NCBI RefSeq assembly: GCF_003722315.1
Contig: NZ_CP033580.1
Location: forward strand, 929,001 to 993,000
From: Thermoanaerobacter ethanolicus JW 200
GTDB taxonomy: Bacteria; Bacillota; Thermoanaerobacteria; Thermoanaerobacterales; Thermoanaerobacteraceae
Length of the DNA stretch: 64,000 nucleotides
Direction of reading: 5' to 3'
The notes beneath the pieces were generated by a model. It was not told the origin of the DNA and did no database searches. It was given only the letters and a program-made list of their open reading frames with translations. The position numbers were made by a program, and so were the translations under genes. Each line of letters begins with the position of its first letter. Position 1 is the stretch's first letter. This document shows, one piece after another, positions 32,896-45,467 of this stretch.

Positions 32896-33477
32896 ATGCA
32901 AATAATTTTCCATGTTGATAACATTGAAGAATATTTACATAAAGGTAAAGATTACAATTTTCCTGACCCACCAGATAGATGTCCTTATCCCGATTGCAAG
33001 TGTAGAGTAAAACTAAAAAAGCACGGGTTTTATTACCGTTACTATTTAGATGGACCTAACTGTATAAAAATAGCCATAAGAAGATATATATGTCCTGTGT
33101 GTAAAAGAACTCTTTCCTACCTTCCTGATTTCTGTCTTCCCCATTTTCAGTATTCTTTCAATATGATTGTAAAGTCTTTAAAAGAGACACTTACAAGAGA
33201 AAAAACTCTCAGTTCTTTCATAAGTGACTTAAAAAGAAACTTTCCCACCATACTATTTTCAAGACAGCATATATATTTTTACACCAAAAGGATAATGAAT
33301 AATTTAAGTTTTATCATATACGGATTAAGGCAAATAAACCCTTACATAAAGTTATCTGAGACTGACTCACAAAGAGAGAGGGCCAGAGAGATTTTGGACA
33401 TAATAAGCATTGTACCACTCTTCTCCCAACGGTTTTATGCTCATTGCCAAAAATCATTTCTGGCCTCTCTCACATAA
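32896..33477 (+). CDS. Transposon zinc-cluster protein (DUF6431-like)
   Basis: A 193-residue protein with start ATG 32896 behind TGGAGAGG. Two Cys pairs form a likely zinc site: C-P-Y-P-D-C-K-C at about residues 31-38 and C-P-V-C at about 70-73, separated by a basic beta stretch (RVKLKKHGFYYRYY). The rest is helical and basic. This matches my memory of DUF6431 proteins, which occur next to transposase genes. By position it might be a target-selection factor like TniQ, or a DNA-binding accessory. That is inference. It is the first gene of the transposon. Confidence 0.6.
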   Translation: MQIIFHVDNIEEYLHKGKDYNFPDPPDRCPYPDCKCRVKLKKHGFYYRYYLDGPNCIKIAIRRYICPVCKRTLSYLPDFCLPHFQYSFNMIVKSLKETLTREKTLSSFISDLKRNFPTILFSRQHIYFYTKRIMNNLSFIIYGLRQINPYIKLSETDSQRERAREILDIISIVPLFSQRFYAHCQKSFLASLT

Positions 33478-33613
33478 TTCTAGCATTAAACCTGAAAGAT
33501 TTAAATAAAAATTTTGATTTTTTCTTAGCAACATAACTTTTTCCTTTAATGTCCCCCAGGTATGAGCTAAAATTACGATTAAGAAATCAAAAAAGTGAAG
33601 GGGGAACATATAA

Positions 33614-34567
33614 ATGCTTGATGAAAAAGCGAGAGAAGCTATAGCATTAAAGAGATTTTCACTGATAAGTCCGGTGTTAAACGGACAGGTAAAAAATCAG
33701 AAAGAATATTTTGATGCTCTTTCCGATAAACCTATTGAGATACCTTATCTTGGAATGAGAAGATATACTCCCAAGACACTTAGAGGGTGGCTATATCAGT
33801 ATTTAAGAGGCGGTATAGAAGCGTTAAAGCCGGGTTATCGAAGCGACAGAGGCAAATACAGAAAGATAGACTTTGAACTTTCAGAGAAAATAAAGCAAAA
33901 GAAGCTTGAACATCCTGAAATGCCAAACAAACTTCTTTATGAGACATTGATAGGAGAGGGAATAATATCACCGGATAAAGTATCCCTTTCGACATTCTAT
34001 AGGTTTTTGAAAAACATTCCTGTAAAATCTTTAGATAAAGAAAAAGAGGGTAAAACAAAGAGATTTTCCCATGAATTCATCAATGAACTGTGGCAGACTG
34101 ATGTCATGTATGGGCCATATATTAAAGAAGGTAAAACAAAGAGACAAACGTACCTTATTGCATATATAGATGATGCTTCCAGGCTGTGTACCTATGCTCG
34201 CTTTTACTATACCCAGAATTTTTCAGCTTTAAGAGACTCATTTAAAGAAGCAGTGCTAAGAAGGGGAATACCCAAAATGCTCTACACTGACAATGGAAAG
34301 ATATATAGAAGCACTCAATTTGAATATATATGTGCATCATTAGGTACATCTCTTATTCATGCTGAGCCCTTTTCACCTCATTCAAAAGGGAAAATAGAAA
34401 GATTCTTTCATACGGTGAGAATGAGATTTTTAAGCACAATAGATCCTACATCCATAAAGAGTATAGATGAGCTTAATATGATGTTTTTTAAATGGTTGGA
34501 GAATGATTACAACCGAAAAGAACACAGCAGTATTGGCATGAGTCCTTTAGATTTTTTCATGTCTCAA
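33614..34567 (+). pseudogene. DDE (rve) transposase, N-terminal part, interrupted by an IS
   Basis: The first 318 codons of the transposon's transposase, from ATG 33614 behind GAAGGGGGAA. A helix-turn-helix region (TPKTLRGWLYQYLRGGIEAL, about 55-75) precedes the rve core: Asp in W-Q-T-D-V-M-Y (about 158), Asp in Y-T-D-N-G-K-I-Y (about 225) and Glu in K-G-K-I-E-R-F-F (about 262). Coding stops at the 9-bp duplication ATGTCTCAA (34559-34567). The frame resumes at 36222. The joined protein is 441 residues. Confidence 0.9.
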
Positions 34568-36212
34568 TAGGGATGTGCAAAATTAATTAAAATAATCACG
34601 AACAAAAACCAAAATATGTATGACATACAATATATAGTAATCAACACTGACAATCAAACATAAAGGAAGTGGTAAGGGAAAAGAAAAGACAAAAAGAGGA
34701 GCTAAAAAAGGGCATAAATATCCTGTAGAAGTCAAATGTTAAAAAATGGCATGAAATAGATTCAATAAAAATTAGGCCGATTGCATCAAAGCAACAAGAG
34801 ATCTAAACTCATCATATTTGCCCAATTTAATAGCTACAATAGCGACAGTAAGCAAAGTAATATGGCCAAAAGTATTAAGGTTGCTCACAGAATTAATATT
34901 TCTAACATAAGCCTTTTCAAAATCCAGAGCTTTAAAGCGGGAATTATATCTTTCTGATTCAATTCTCAATTTGTAGACGGCCTTAAAATATAGGGAGTCT
35001 CTATTAATAGAGGACCTATAATCAGAAGATATAATAGCATACTTAGTACAGCCTCTATGCTTTTTGCCATTAAAATATTTAGGATGATTTATAGGGCAGG
35101 CAGAATCATCCTTAGAATTACAGAACTTGCAAACAAATTTTTGCTTAATAAAACCATCAAAATATTGCTTGCCATCTTTAAGCATTTTAATACCCGCTTC
35201 ACAGACCATATAACCATCATCAGTCAGAGGGGGATTTTTAGAATTACGCTTGTTAAGAGGAATAAAGCAATGACCGTGGAGAATATTTCTAACATAATTA
35301 TAAAGTTTCTTAACATCATAGCCTTTATCAGCAATAAAATTAACATACTTAAGGTTAAACCACTTATTAGTCTTCTCAAGCAAAGATAAAGCGGCTTCAA
35401 AATCAGGGGCATCAGCGGGGGTAGTAGTTTCAGCGATGGGTAAACCAGAGATAGCATCAACAATAATGTGATTTTTATAGCCCCAATAAAACTTATAGCG
35501 TTTATTAGAAGAATCGTTAGAAGCAGAATAAACGCCTAATTTACAATCCTTATCTGACTTAGGCTGATTATCTTTAGAGAATTTATTTTTAGAAAAAGAC
35601 TTAGGGTTATTTAACTTAGTGTTAGCTTTAATAGGGGTAGAATCCATGGAAATAAACTCACCGGAGATAATACCCATATTTTTGAGGATATTGACCTGAT
35701 TTTGAAAAATAGAGGTCAAATAATCATGAGAGAAGTCATTAATAAAACGGCGAAAAGTCCAATAAGAAGGAAGAGGTTTAGAAATGTCGAAGCCACAAAG
35801 ATGAGCAATGATAAGATTATTGCGGAGATAATCTAAAAGGTCAGAAATTGTGCCGAATCTTTCAGCTTTCATGACAATAAAAGCTCTAAAAAGTGCATGA
35901 TGAGAATAACCCTTACGGCCAGGATTAGAGGAAGGGAATTCAGGTATTGAAGACAGGTCAAGATTTTCAAACATAGAAGAATAGAAATCAATTTTAGACT
36001 GAGAGGTAAAGAGTTCAGGTATATTTAAAAGCAATTGAAGCTGGTACATGTAGGATTTCCTCCTTCTTAAAAAATTTTTTATAGTGTATATATAATAATT
36101 CGACAAATGGGAGGGGAAATCCTACATAAAAGATAAAAAATTCAAGAGTGATAGGAAAAAAGTATGTCTGTAGAATGGCTTAAATTAAGGCTTCTGAATT
36201 TTGCACAAGTCT
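34568..36212 (-). mobile_element. IS5-superfamily insertion sequence inside the transposase gene
   Basis: The 1645-bp element is flanked by ATGTCTCAA (34559-34567 and 36213-36221). Its ends share TGTGCAAAATT near the tips as imperfect inverted repeats (left at about 34574-34584, right at about 36198-36208). The 200 bp between the left end and the transposase stop hold no gene I can support. Confidence 0.9.
34772..36049 (-). CDS. IS5/IS1182-like DDE transposase
   Basis: A 425-residue protein; ATG 36049 follows GAAGGAGG, and a longer frame to 36106 enters the IS end and is rejected. The N-terminal DUF772 region is GRKGYSHHALFRAFIVMKAE; catalytic positions are Asp in FISMDSTPIKAN, Asp in FIADKGYDVKKL and Glu in RIESERYNSRFK. 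A Cys-rich insert (CKFCNSKDDSACPINHPKYF) lies before the Glu, as in other IS1182-like enzymes. The gene looks intact. Confidence 0.88.
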   Translation of the reverse strand: MYQLQLLLNIPELFTSQSKIDFYSSMFENLDLSSIPEFPSSNPGRKGYSHHALFRAFIVMKAERFGTISDLLDYLRNNLIIAHLCGFDISKPLPSYWTFRRFINDFSHDYLTSIFQNQVNILKNMGIISGEFISMDSTPIKANTKLNNPKSFSKNKFSKDNQPKSDKDCKLGVYSASNDSSNKRYKFYWGYKNHIIVDAISGLPIAETTTPADAPDFEAALSLLEKTNKWFNLKYVNFIADKGYDVKKLYNYVRNILHGHCFIPLNKRNSKNPPLTDDGYMVCEAGIKMLKDGKQYFDGFIKQKFVCKFCNSKDDSACPINHPKYFNGKKHRGCTKYAIISSDYRSSINRDSLYFKAVYKLRIESERYNSRFKALDFEKAYVRNINSVSNLNTFGHITLLTVAIVAIKLGKYDEFRSLVALMQSA

Positions 36213-36221
36213 ATGTCTCAA

Positions 36222-36593
36222 ATATCAAGAGTGAATATGTATAAAGACATAGATATGTTGAATGAATGTTTTCTCATAAGAGTAAATCGTAAAGTAAACA
36301 AAGATGCTACACTTAAAGTGGAAAATATACTTTATGAAACAGAAGAAAAGTTTAAAGGTATGCGCTTAGAAGTCAGATATGACCCGCAGTGGCTTAAGGA
36401 TAATACACCCCTTCTACTTTTTCATGAAGGCAAAAAAGTAGGGGAAGCGTATAAGGTAAATTTTCATGATAATGCTAAAATTCCTGTAGAATATATCGAA
36501 GACAGAAAGGTTGTAAGCGAAAATGAAGATACTGTGGATTTTGCGGCAAAACCTAATTCCCCAGTAATATCCTTTAATGATATCATTGATTAA
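36222..36593 (+). pseudogene. DDE (rve) transposase, C-terminal part
   Basis: After the IS and one target duplicate, the frame continues ISRVNMYKDIDMLNECFLIR, a Mu-type C-terminal beta-barrel region (NKDATLKVENILYETEEKFKG in outline, then VRYDP). It has 123 codons and ends 18 bp before the ATPase gene. The joined reading frame has no other lesion, so the insertion of the IS was probably what disabled the transposon. Confidence 0.88.
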
Positions 36594-36610
36594 AAAAAGA
36601 GGTGTTTACA

Positions 36611-37411
36611 ATGTTTACCCAATATTTTGGAATGAAATTTAATCCATTTTCTAAAGAGATAAGTGTAAACGACCTTTACATAAGTGAAGACATTGCTGAA
36701 TTAAATGCCAGGCTAAAATATTTACAAGAAACAAGGGGTATAGGACTTGTCGTTGGGGAGGCCGGTTCAGGCAAATCTACCGCATTAAGAAAATATGCTG
36801 AAAGCCTCAATCGTTCTACATTTAAACCATGTTACTTTGCCCTTTCTACACTCACAGTGAGAGAATTCTATCAAGCATTGGCTATGATTTTAGGCGAAAC
36901 ACCCTCATACAAAAAAGTAACGCTCTTTCACCAGATACAAAGAGCGATAACAGAACTTTACTATAGCCAGAAGATAACTCCTGTCATAATATTAGATGAA
37001 ATACAACTGGTTTCTAATGATGTTCTTGAAGATTTGAGAATAATATTTAACTTTAATATGGATTCTCAAAACCCCTATATATTGATACTTTCAGGACAAC
37101 CACACATAAGAAACAAACTAGCCTTGAATGTAAACAGTGCACTAAGGCAAAGAATTTCTATAAAGTATGTAATGCAAGGGCTAAAAAAAGAAGAAATTCA
37201 AGATTATATAAAAACAAGAATGAAAATAGCCGGAATGATGGATGACATATTTACACCATCAGCATATGAGGCAATATATTCTCTAACAAAAGGGCTCCCA
37301 AGGATAATAAATAACCTGGTAACAGCTTCTTTACTCTATGCGTATTCTAAGAGGCTAAGAGAAATAGATGAAGAAGTAATATACCAGGCACAAAATGAAA
37401 TCAGTTTATGA
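36611..37411 (+). CDS. ExeA-like AAA ATPase of the transposon (TnsC/TniB analogue)
   Basis: A 266-residue protein; ATG 36611 follows AGAGGTG, with GTG 36602 as an alternative. Walker A is G-E-A-G-S-G-K-S-T at 49-57, Walker B V-I-I-L-D-E-I-Q near 133, sensor 1 LILSGQP near 163, and R-Q-R-I near 185. The N-terminal YFGMKFNPFSKE is typical of ExeA/GspA-type AAA_22 proteins. In Tn7, Tn5053 and Mu, AAA proteins (TnsC, TniB, MuB) choose or mark the target and activate the transposase; the same role is likely here. Confidence 0.88.
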   Translation: MFTQYFGMKFNPFSKEISVNDLYISEDIAELNARLKYLQETRGIGLVVGEAGSGKSTALRKYAESLNRSTFKPCYFALSTLTVREFYQALAMILGETPSYKKVTLFHQIQRAITELYYSQKITPVIILDEIQLVSNDVLEDLRIIFNFNMDSQNPYILILSGQPHIRNKLALNVNSALRQRISIKYVMQGLKKEEIQDYIKTRMKIAGMMDDIFTPSAYEAIYSLTKGLPRIINNLVTASLLYAYSKRLREIDEEVIYQAQNEISL

Positions 37412-37441
37412 GAGTAGTAGCTTTCGCTACTCTCATTTTTT
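37410..37441 (+). terminator. Terminator of the three-gene transposon
   Basis: GAGAGTAG (37410-37417) pairs with CTACTCTC (37427-37434) and is followed by ATTTTTTATT. It overlaps the ATPase stop codon. Confidence 0.88.
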
Positions 37442-37623
37442 ATTATACATCAATTAACCCAAATTGCCAATAACAGATATTAACATATTTTGGCGGTTAT
37501 GCTCTTAAAAAGTGAAAAAAATTTTTAATCAGGCTGTAATAATTTGAGAAAAAATACTTTTATGCACTTAAAAAATGCCATTATAATTTGAAAATCTTTG
37601 GAGATTTAATTTGAGAATTGACA

Positions 37624-38531
37624 CTTCTTGATTTTCTCCCTGAAAAATCTCCTCTTTTGCCTTTCTCTTTTATTTCTAAGTCTTCAATTACTATTGCTTT
37701 TCCTTTTTCTTTCGCTATTTTTACTATCTTGTGAGCATACTGCCATCTGAAGTATTCTTTTTTGTCTTTATTTCCGCTTGCAAGTTCTGGCATTGGTATT
37801 TTATCATAGCTTATTAGATTACCTTTTTCATCTGTTTCTGCCCATGATATGTTGTCTGGATATGCATTTATATCTATCCCTATTGCTCCTTTTTCTTTTG
37901 TTATTTTTATCTCTGGATATTTTTCTTCAATAGCAAAATAGGCGTATATACTGCTGTTTTTAAGTTTTAATTCTACAGAGTAGGGTATGTTTGATTTGGG
38001 AATTTCCTGAAGTATCCCTTCTCTGTTTTTATTCTTCTTCCATCCTGCCTGTATCTTCGCATATACATATTTTCTTTCCCCTACATTTATCCTTAAAAAA
38101 GTGCCATTTTCTTTTGCTTCTATCCTTGTATTGAGATTACCTTTTTTGCTTTTATCTCCTCTTGAATAGAGATTTCCTTTTCTTCTTTCTTGCCACTTTG
38201 TTTTTAGCTTTTGATATTCTTTCCCATTTATATGGCGCTTTTGAAGTTTCCCAAATAAGTCTCTTCCTCCAAAAATGACTTTTCTTGGGTTATTCCCTAA
38301 TTCTCTGATAGATTCTAATGCGCTTTTTGCTTTCATTATTGCATCATCTACGTATCTTGAGTTTAAGTTAAAAATCCCTTGAAGCTCTCTTTTTAGTGTG
38401 TTTCTATCATAACCTTGTAAGAGTCTTCCGTATGTAAATCTCATGCAGGAGGACCATCTTCTCATTAAGTCTAATACTATTTGTTTGTCTTGTTGGTTTA
38501 GAAAAATGAGTTTAGCCTGTATTACTATCAT
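37624..38531 (-). pseudogene. TnpB N-terminal part, cut off by a transposon
   Basis: The start ATG 38531 follows AAAGGGGTGG. The frame contains the helical and wedge regions, RuvC-I (G-A-I-G-I-D-I-N-A, about residue 216) and RuvC-II (A-I-V-I-E-D-L-E-I, about 280), and ends KRGDFSGRKSR at the insertion point; beyond it, the frame reads 20 or so transposon-encoded residues to a stop at 37581. Joined with 32221-32755, the protein would be about 480 residues and intact. TnpB is an RNA-guided nuclease. Confidence 0.88.
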
Positions 38532-38781
38532 GCTTTTTACCACCCCTTTGTTGGGGTCATTAATCTTTCTTTTCCCTAGTTTATTACTGTAATTCTGATT
38601 ATATCATAAAGCTCCTTAACTTTTTATAGTTAATAACGTTCATCATCGCTCAATTGAAATTGTATCATTTTTTATTATGAATTCCAACTGTTTTGACCTC
38701 CTCGGGAAGAGGTTAAAATTTATTGTTCTTACTTTCATTGTACAAGATATTTATGTATGATAATATCAACATTTTTTAAAC

Positions 38782-38853
38782 TCAGACAAAGGGGACGGTT
38801 CCTTTTGTCTGAATTCTAAATTGTTCAGATGAGAGGAACCGTCCCCTTTGTCT
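38782..38853. repeat. REP-like palindrome (AAAGGGGACGGTTCC type)
   Basis: CAGACAAAGGGGACGGTTCC (38782-38801) pairs exactly with 38834-38853. Each arm contains GGGGACGGTTCC, and the left arm is followed by TTTTGTCTG, forming a second small stem with CAGACAAA. This GGGACGGTTCC/TTTGTC pattern matches REP sequences moved by RAYT (Y1-type) transposases in clostridia and other bacteria. No RAYT gene is in the window. The gap 38532-38781 holds the TnpB 5' end and nothing else I recognise. Confidence 0.8.
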
Positions 38854-39992
38854 GTGTGGCAGCGTATGTTAGCCAAATACCGGGTTTTGAAGCAATTGTA
38901 AATCTTATTAGATATGATAAAGGCCTAGATCTAGCAGTAAGAAATGATTTTATACAGCCTCTTAATATTTCAAAAGAATATGATGGAGTAAAAGTGACGA
39001 TAGGAGGAATTATCGTTGATGAAAGTCACATTATAATCTTTTATTCCATCAAAAATGAATCTGGAAAATCACTGGAACTAAAGAATATAGAAGCATACAA
39101 TGAAAAGAATCAACCTTTAGAAGAAATAAGTTTAAGCTGGAGTGGTTTTGATAATAATAGTGTAGAAAAAGGAAGTTTTATAGATATTGCTTTTTCGGGA
39201 GATAACAATAGCATACCGGAGGTATTAAATTTAAGTATCGAATTTAAAGGCCTAAAATACAATACATTTAACTTTTCTATTCACATAGATAAAAATAAAT
39301 TTAAGGGATTAAAAGAAGTTTATGCTGTAAATAGAACAATGGAAATAGATGGTCAAAAAATTACTTTTGAAAAAGTCATTATTTATCCTACACGTATTGC
39401 TCTTTATATTCATTATGACCCTTTAAACAGCAAAAAAATACTTGGTTATCCGGATATAGGAATTGTGGATGAGAAAGGAGATATATTTGGCCAAATAAGT
39501 AATGGGGTATCTGGCACAAGAAAAGATGACAACAATATAATACTTTATTTTCAAAGTAATTATTTTAAAAAACCAAAAGAACTATATGTAGCTTTTTCAA
39601 AAGTTAAAGCAATTGATAAGGATAAGGCGGAGGTAATTATAGATTTAAAGAATAAAATGATTTTAAAAAAACCGGATGAAAAGTTGAAGTTAAATGATAT
39701 AGTGTACAATAAAAATGATATACAGCTTACATTTACGCTTGAAAAAATAGATAATACAAATAATCTTTATAGTCCTTTTTACAGTGAATTTGAAGATTCA
39801 TCTATGAAAAAATATCATTTTTTAGGGGAGGAGATTCATGGAGGAAGGGAAGGAAAAGTAGAGGAAGTTTTAATTAGGATACCAAACGTTTCTTATGACA
39901 ATCCAATTAAACTAAAAATCATTGACTATCCTAATTTTATTGGGGGAAAAGAAGTAAAAGTGAGAGTAAAACAAAGGGAAGTAATTAAGTAA
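38829..39992 (+). pseudogene. Anti-sigma-like DUF4179/DUF5643 protein, N-terminus replaced by a REP
   Basis: The open frame of 387 codons begins with ATG inside the REP arm, giving MRGTVPFVCV, and then enters A-A-Y-V-S-Q-I-P-G-F-E-A-I-V, the start of a DUF4179 outer domain, followed by a DUF5643-like domain to the end. DUF4179 proteins normally have a cytoplasmic sigma-binding part and one membrane helix upstream; both are missing, and no ribosome binding site is seen. It is probably a dead remnant of a sigma/anti-sigma pair. Confidence 0.7.
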
Positions 39993-40003
39993 AATTTAGG
40001 AAA

Positions 40004-40036
40004 GCTATAACCTCTGTAGATGGTTATAGCTTCTTT
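40004..40036 (+). terminator. Terminator after the anti-sigma-like remnant
   Basis: GCTATAACC (40004-40012) pairs with GGTTATAGC (40022-40030), followed by TTCTTTTAT. Confidence 0.85.
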
Positions 40037-40206
40037 TATAGTTTCTCTCTTAGCCATAAACTGTTCAAAAAAACAGCCATATATCGCCTATCCGTATTGT
40101 GTAACTTTACCTGAACATCTTTTTTAATGAGTTTTTTATTGTACTGTTCTATTTCTTCAAAGTTTTTTGGAGGATTATTAGCCTGAGTCTGAGAACGAGC
40201 GTTAGT
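40036..40206 (-). pseudogene. Unidentified coding remnant in a 311-bp gap
   Basis: The gap 39993-40303 has, besides the terminator above, a minus-strand frame open for 56 codons with no start: NNPPKNFEEIEQYNKKLIKK then VKLHNTDRRYMAVFLNSLW and stop. The composition looks protein-like, but I do not recognise it. A second hairpin, GGAGG/CCTCC with a T-run, stands at 40279-40306 on the plus strand, next to the end of the iron-transporter gene. Confidence 0.3.
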
Positions 40207-40303
40207 TTAGTCTGCTTTGTTGCTGGAGCAGACTTGCAAAGTGCCAATCAAAAAACATACTTTGTCTACAGTTTATGAGGAGGGTTTTCGTCCTCCTTAT
40301 TTT

Positions 40304-41392
40304 TTATGCACTTATTCCAAATACTTTTTGCACTAGAGTTCCAAAGAGATATGATAAAACTGCTGCTCCAAGGCCTGTTGCTACCATTTCTAAAACCTTT
40401 CCTTTTATAGACAGACTTTCTGAAGCGACAGATACTATAATTCCTACTATAGAAAGTGCTATTGCTGCAAAAATTACTGAAAATGCAAGAGCTACTAAAG
40501 AGGATGAAGTGATTATAAAGTAAGGCAAAACGGGGAATACGAGTCCTACAAGGTATGCGATACCAGTATATAGAGCAGATTTTATTTCGTTTTCAGAAAT
40601 CTCTTCAGTTAAAAGATTTGTCATGGCATCTTCATTGTCACTAAGTTTGTTTACAATTTCTCTCCCGATATCTTCTGGTATACCGGATTCGGATAGTTTA
40701 TTTAAAAATTCCTCTTTTGCCCTGTCTTTTGAGACTCTAAATAAAAGCTCCATTTTCTTTTTTATACCCTCATTTACTTGTCTTTGAGACCTTACAGAGG
40801 TGTATGCACCTATTGCCATAGAAAGAGCACCAGCTACTCCTACTACCAAACCAGCAGTGCCAACGGTGATGGGACTTTTTGGATAAACAGCTGAAAGTCC
40901 CGTTACAGTTCCTAAAATTTCCACAAGACCATCGTTCATTCCAAGTATAAAGTCTCTTATGTTTTCTATGCTGAATTTATCTTTTTGTCTGCTAAACATT
41001 TTTTCATGTTCAAGTTCATCTTCTATGATTTTTGATAGAATTAATTTTTCTTCTTCTGTAAGAGAAGCTTCGTTAAAATAGCGATAATAGGATTCGGTAC
41101 TTGTTGTTTCATTCATCTCAAGTATTGTGACGAATAATTTACTTCCTAATAAAGTTCTCAATATTTTATAAGTAAAAAGCCTTAATTTACGAGATTTTTC
41201 TTCCGGAATTTCTATATTTCTGTCTTTTAAAAATTGATGCCAAAATTTTGCGTGAGCTTTCTCTAGTTTTGCAAGTGCTTCAAAATTACTTTTAGTTTGT
41301 GGATTTTTCTCAACTTTCGCGAGGTATGTATAAAGGTCGGCAGCTTCAACTTCTTCTTTGTAAAAACTGATAGCTTGGTCTATAGGATTCAT
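40304..41392 (-). CDS. Erythrin/VIT1 fusion: ferritin-like domain plus iron/manganese transporter
   Basis: A 362-residue protein. Residues 1-140 are a rubrerythrin-like four-helix domain with iron-ligand patterns E-E-V-E-A-A-D-L-Y, E-K-A-H-A-K-F-W and E-D-E-L-E-H-E-K. Residues 145-362 are the CCC1/VIT1 membrane domain: IRDFILGMNDGLVEILGTVTGL, the G-x-x-x-x-S-M-A-x-G-x-Y segment and four to five helices. MbfA-type fusions export iron and protect against peroxide in other bacteria. Gene start ATG 41392 follows AGAAAGGACGG. A minus-strand TATAAT lies at 41526-41521. Confidence 0.9.
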   Translation of the reverse strand: MNPIDQAISFYKEEVEAADLYTYLAKVEKNPQTKSNFEALAKLEKAHAKFWHQFLKDRNIEIPEEKSRKLRLFTYKILRTLLGSKLFVTILEMNETTSTESYYRYFNEASLTEEEKLILSKIIEDELEHEKMFSRQKDKFSIENIRDFILGMNDGLVEILGTVTGLSAVYPKSPITVGTAGLVVGVAGALSMAIGAYTSVRSQRQVNEGIKKKMELLFRVSKDRAKEEFLNKLSESGIPEDIGREIVNKLSDNEDAMTNLLTEEISENEIKSALYTGIAYLVGLVFPVLPYFIITSSSLVALAFSVIFAAIALSIVGIIVSVASESLSIKGKVLEMVATGLGAAVLSYLFGTLVQKVFGISA

Positions 41393-41662
41393 TTACCATA
41401 CCGTCCTTTCTGAGTGAAATTTTAAATGAGCAAGAATAACAAAAAATAAAATGGAATGCTATACTAGTGCATATAATTTTACATATGATATATTTACAAA
41501 AGTGACAAACACCCGTATATATTATACCACATTAGAATTAATATTAATGGTTACAGACATTTGCAGTGTGTATCACAAGTTTGTAGGTCGCGCGCTTTGT
41601 GCATAATGTCAGCTATATTATTTTTCCTACTAAAATTTTACACACATGCCTTTTGCAGAGAT

Positions 41663-41686
41663 AAAAAAGGAGGGAATGTTCCCTCC
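41663..41686 (-). terminator. Terminator of the pyruvate:ferredoxin oxidoreductase gene
   Basis: On the minus strand GGAGGGAA/TTCCCTCC forms an 18-bp self-complementary hairpin (41686-41669), followed by TTTTTTAT, directly after the stop codon. The adjacent 41393-41660 region is the leader of the iron transporter; I see no gene there. Confidence 0.88.
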
Positions 41687-41691
41687 ATTTT

Positions 41692-45321
<3,630 letters not shown>

Positions 45322-45325
45322 TTAT

Positions 45326-45418
45326 TATATAACAGGTATTTATAGAGTGTATAACAGACCGTATTAATTTAGATTTTTGCTTTTATTAAAGCTATATAAC
45401 AGGTACATAATAATTATA
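45326..45418 (-). promoter_or_regulatory. Promoter region of the PFOR gene with three repeated boxes
   Basis: TATATAACAGGTA occurs at 45326-45338 and 45393-45405, with a partial copy TGTATAACAG at 45348-45357; spacings of 22 and 45 bp place all three on nearly the same helix face. A minus-strand TATAAT (45418-45413) stands just upstream, so the boxes cover the start site and leader. They are candidate operators for a repressor, for example one sensing redox or carbon state. The remainder of 45220-45502 holds no gene. Confidence 0.55.
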
Positions 45419-45467
45419 CCACACCGTCAAAAAAATTAAAACTTTTTTATGATAAATCTATATCAAA

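Larger units (their letters stand above)
32756..37623 (+). mobile_element. Three-gene DDE transposon with TGTCA ends, 6-bp target duplication
   Basis: The left end TGTCATTTCTCAAATTA (32756-32772) and right end, read inward as TGTCAATTCTCAAATTA (37623-37607), match at 16 of 17 bases. Flanks are CTTCTT on both sides (32750-32755 and 37624-37629). Extra copies of the end motif TTTCTCAAATTA or TTTTCAAATTA occur inward at 37552-37538 and 37591-37581, as in Tn7/Mu-like arrays of transposase sites. Inside are a zinc-cluster protein, a DDE transposase broken by an IS, and an ExeA-like ATPase. Without the inner IS it would be about 3.2 kb. Confidence 0.85.
32090..38720 (-). mobile_element. IS1341-type (TnpB-only) IS200/IS605 element, interrupted
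   Basis: The element carries tnpB alone, with no TnpA gene in the window. It is split by the 4868-bp transposon at 32756-37623. Ends are approximate: the 3' tip lies near the palindrome at 32102-32115, and the 5' end lies in 38540-38720, where ACCTC/GAGGT can form an end hairpin at about 38698-38714. Confidence 0.6.

Noticed and set aside
34600-34770. Basic, Lys-rich plus-strand codons inside the IS left end, considered as a fragment of an IS3 OrfA.
   Set aside because: The frame is broken repeatedly and shows no helix-turn-helix or convincing match.
36201-36221. An apparent new start (MHKSMSQ) for the C-terminal transposase fragment.
   Set aside because: These codons belong to the IS end and target duplication; the true gene begins at 33614.
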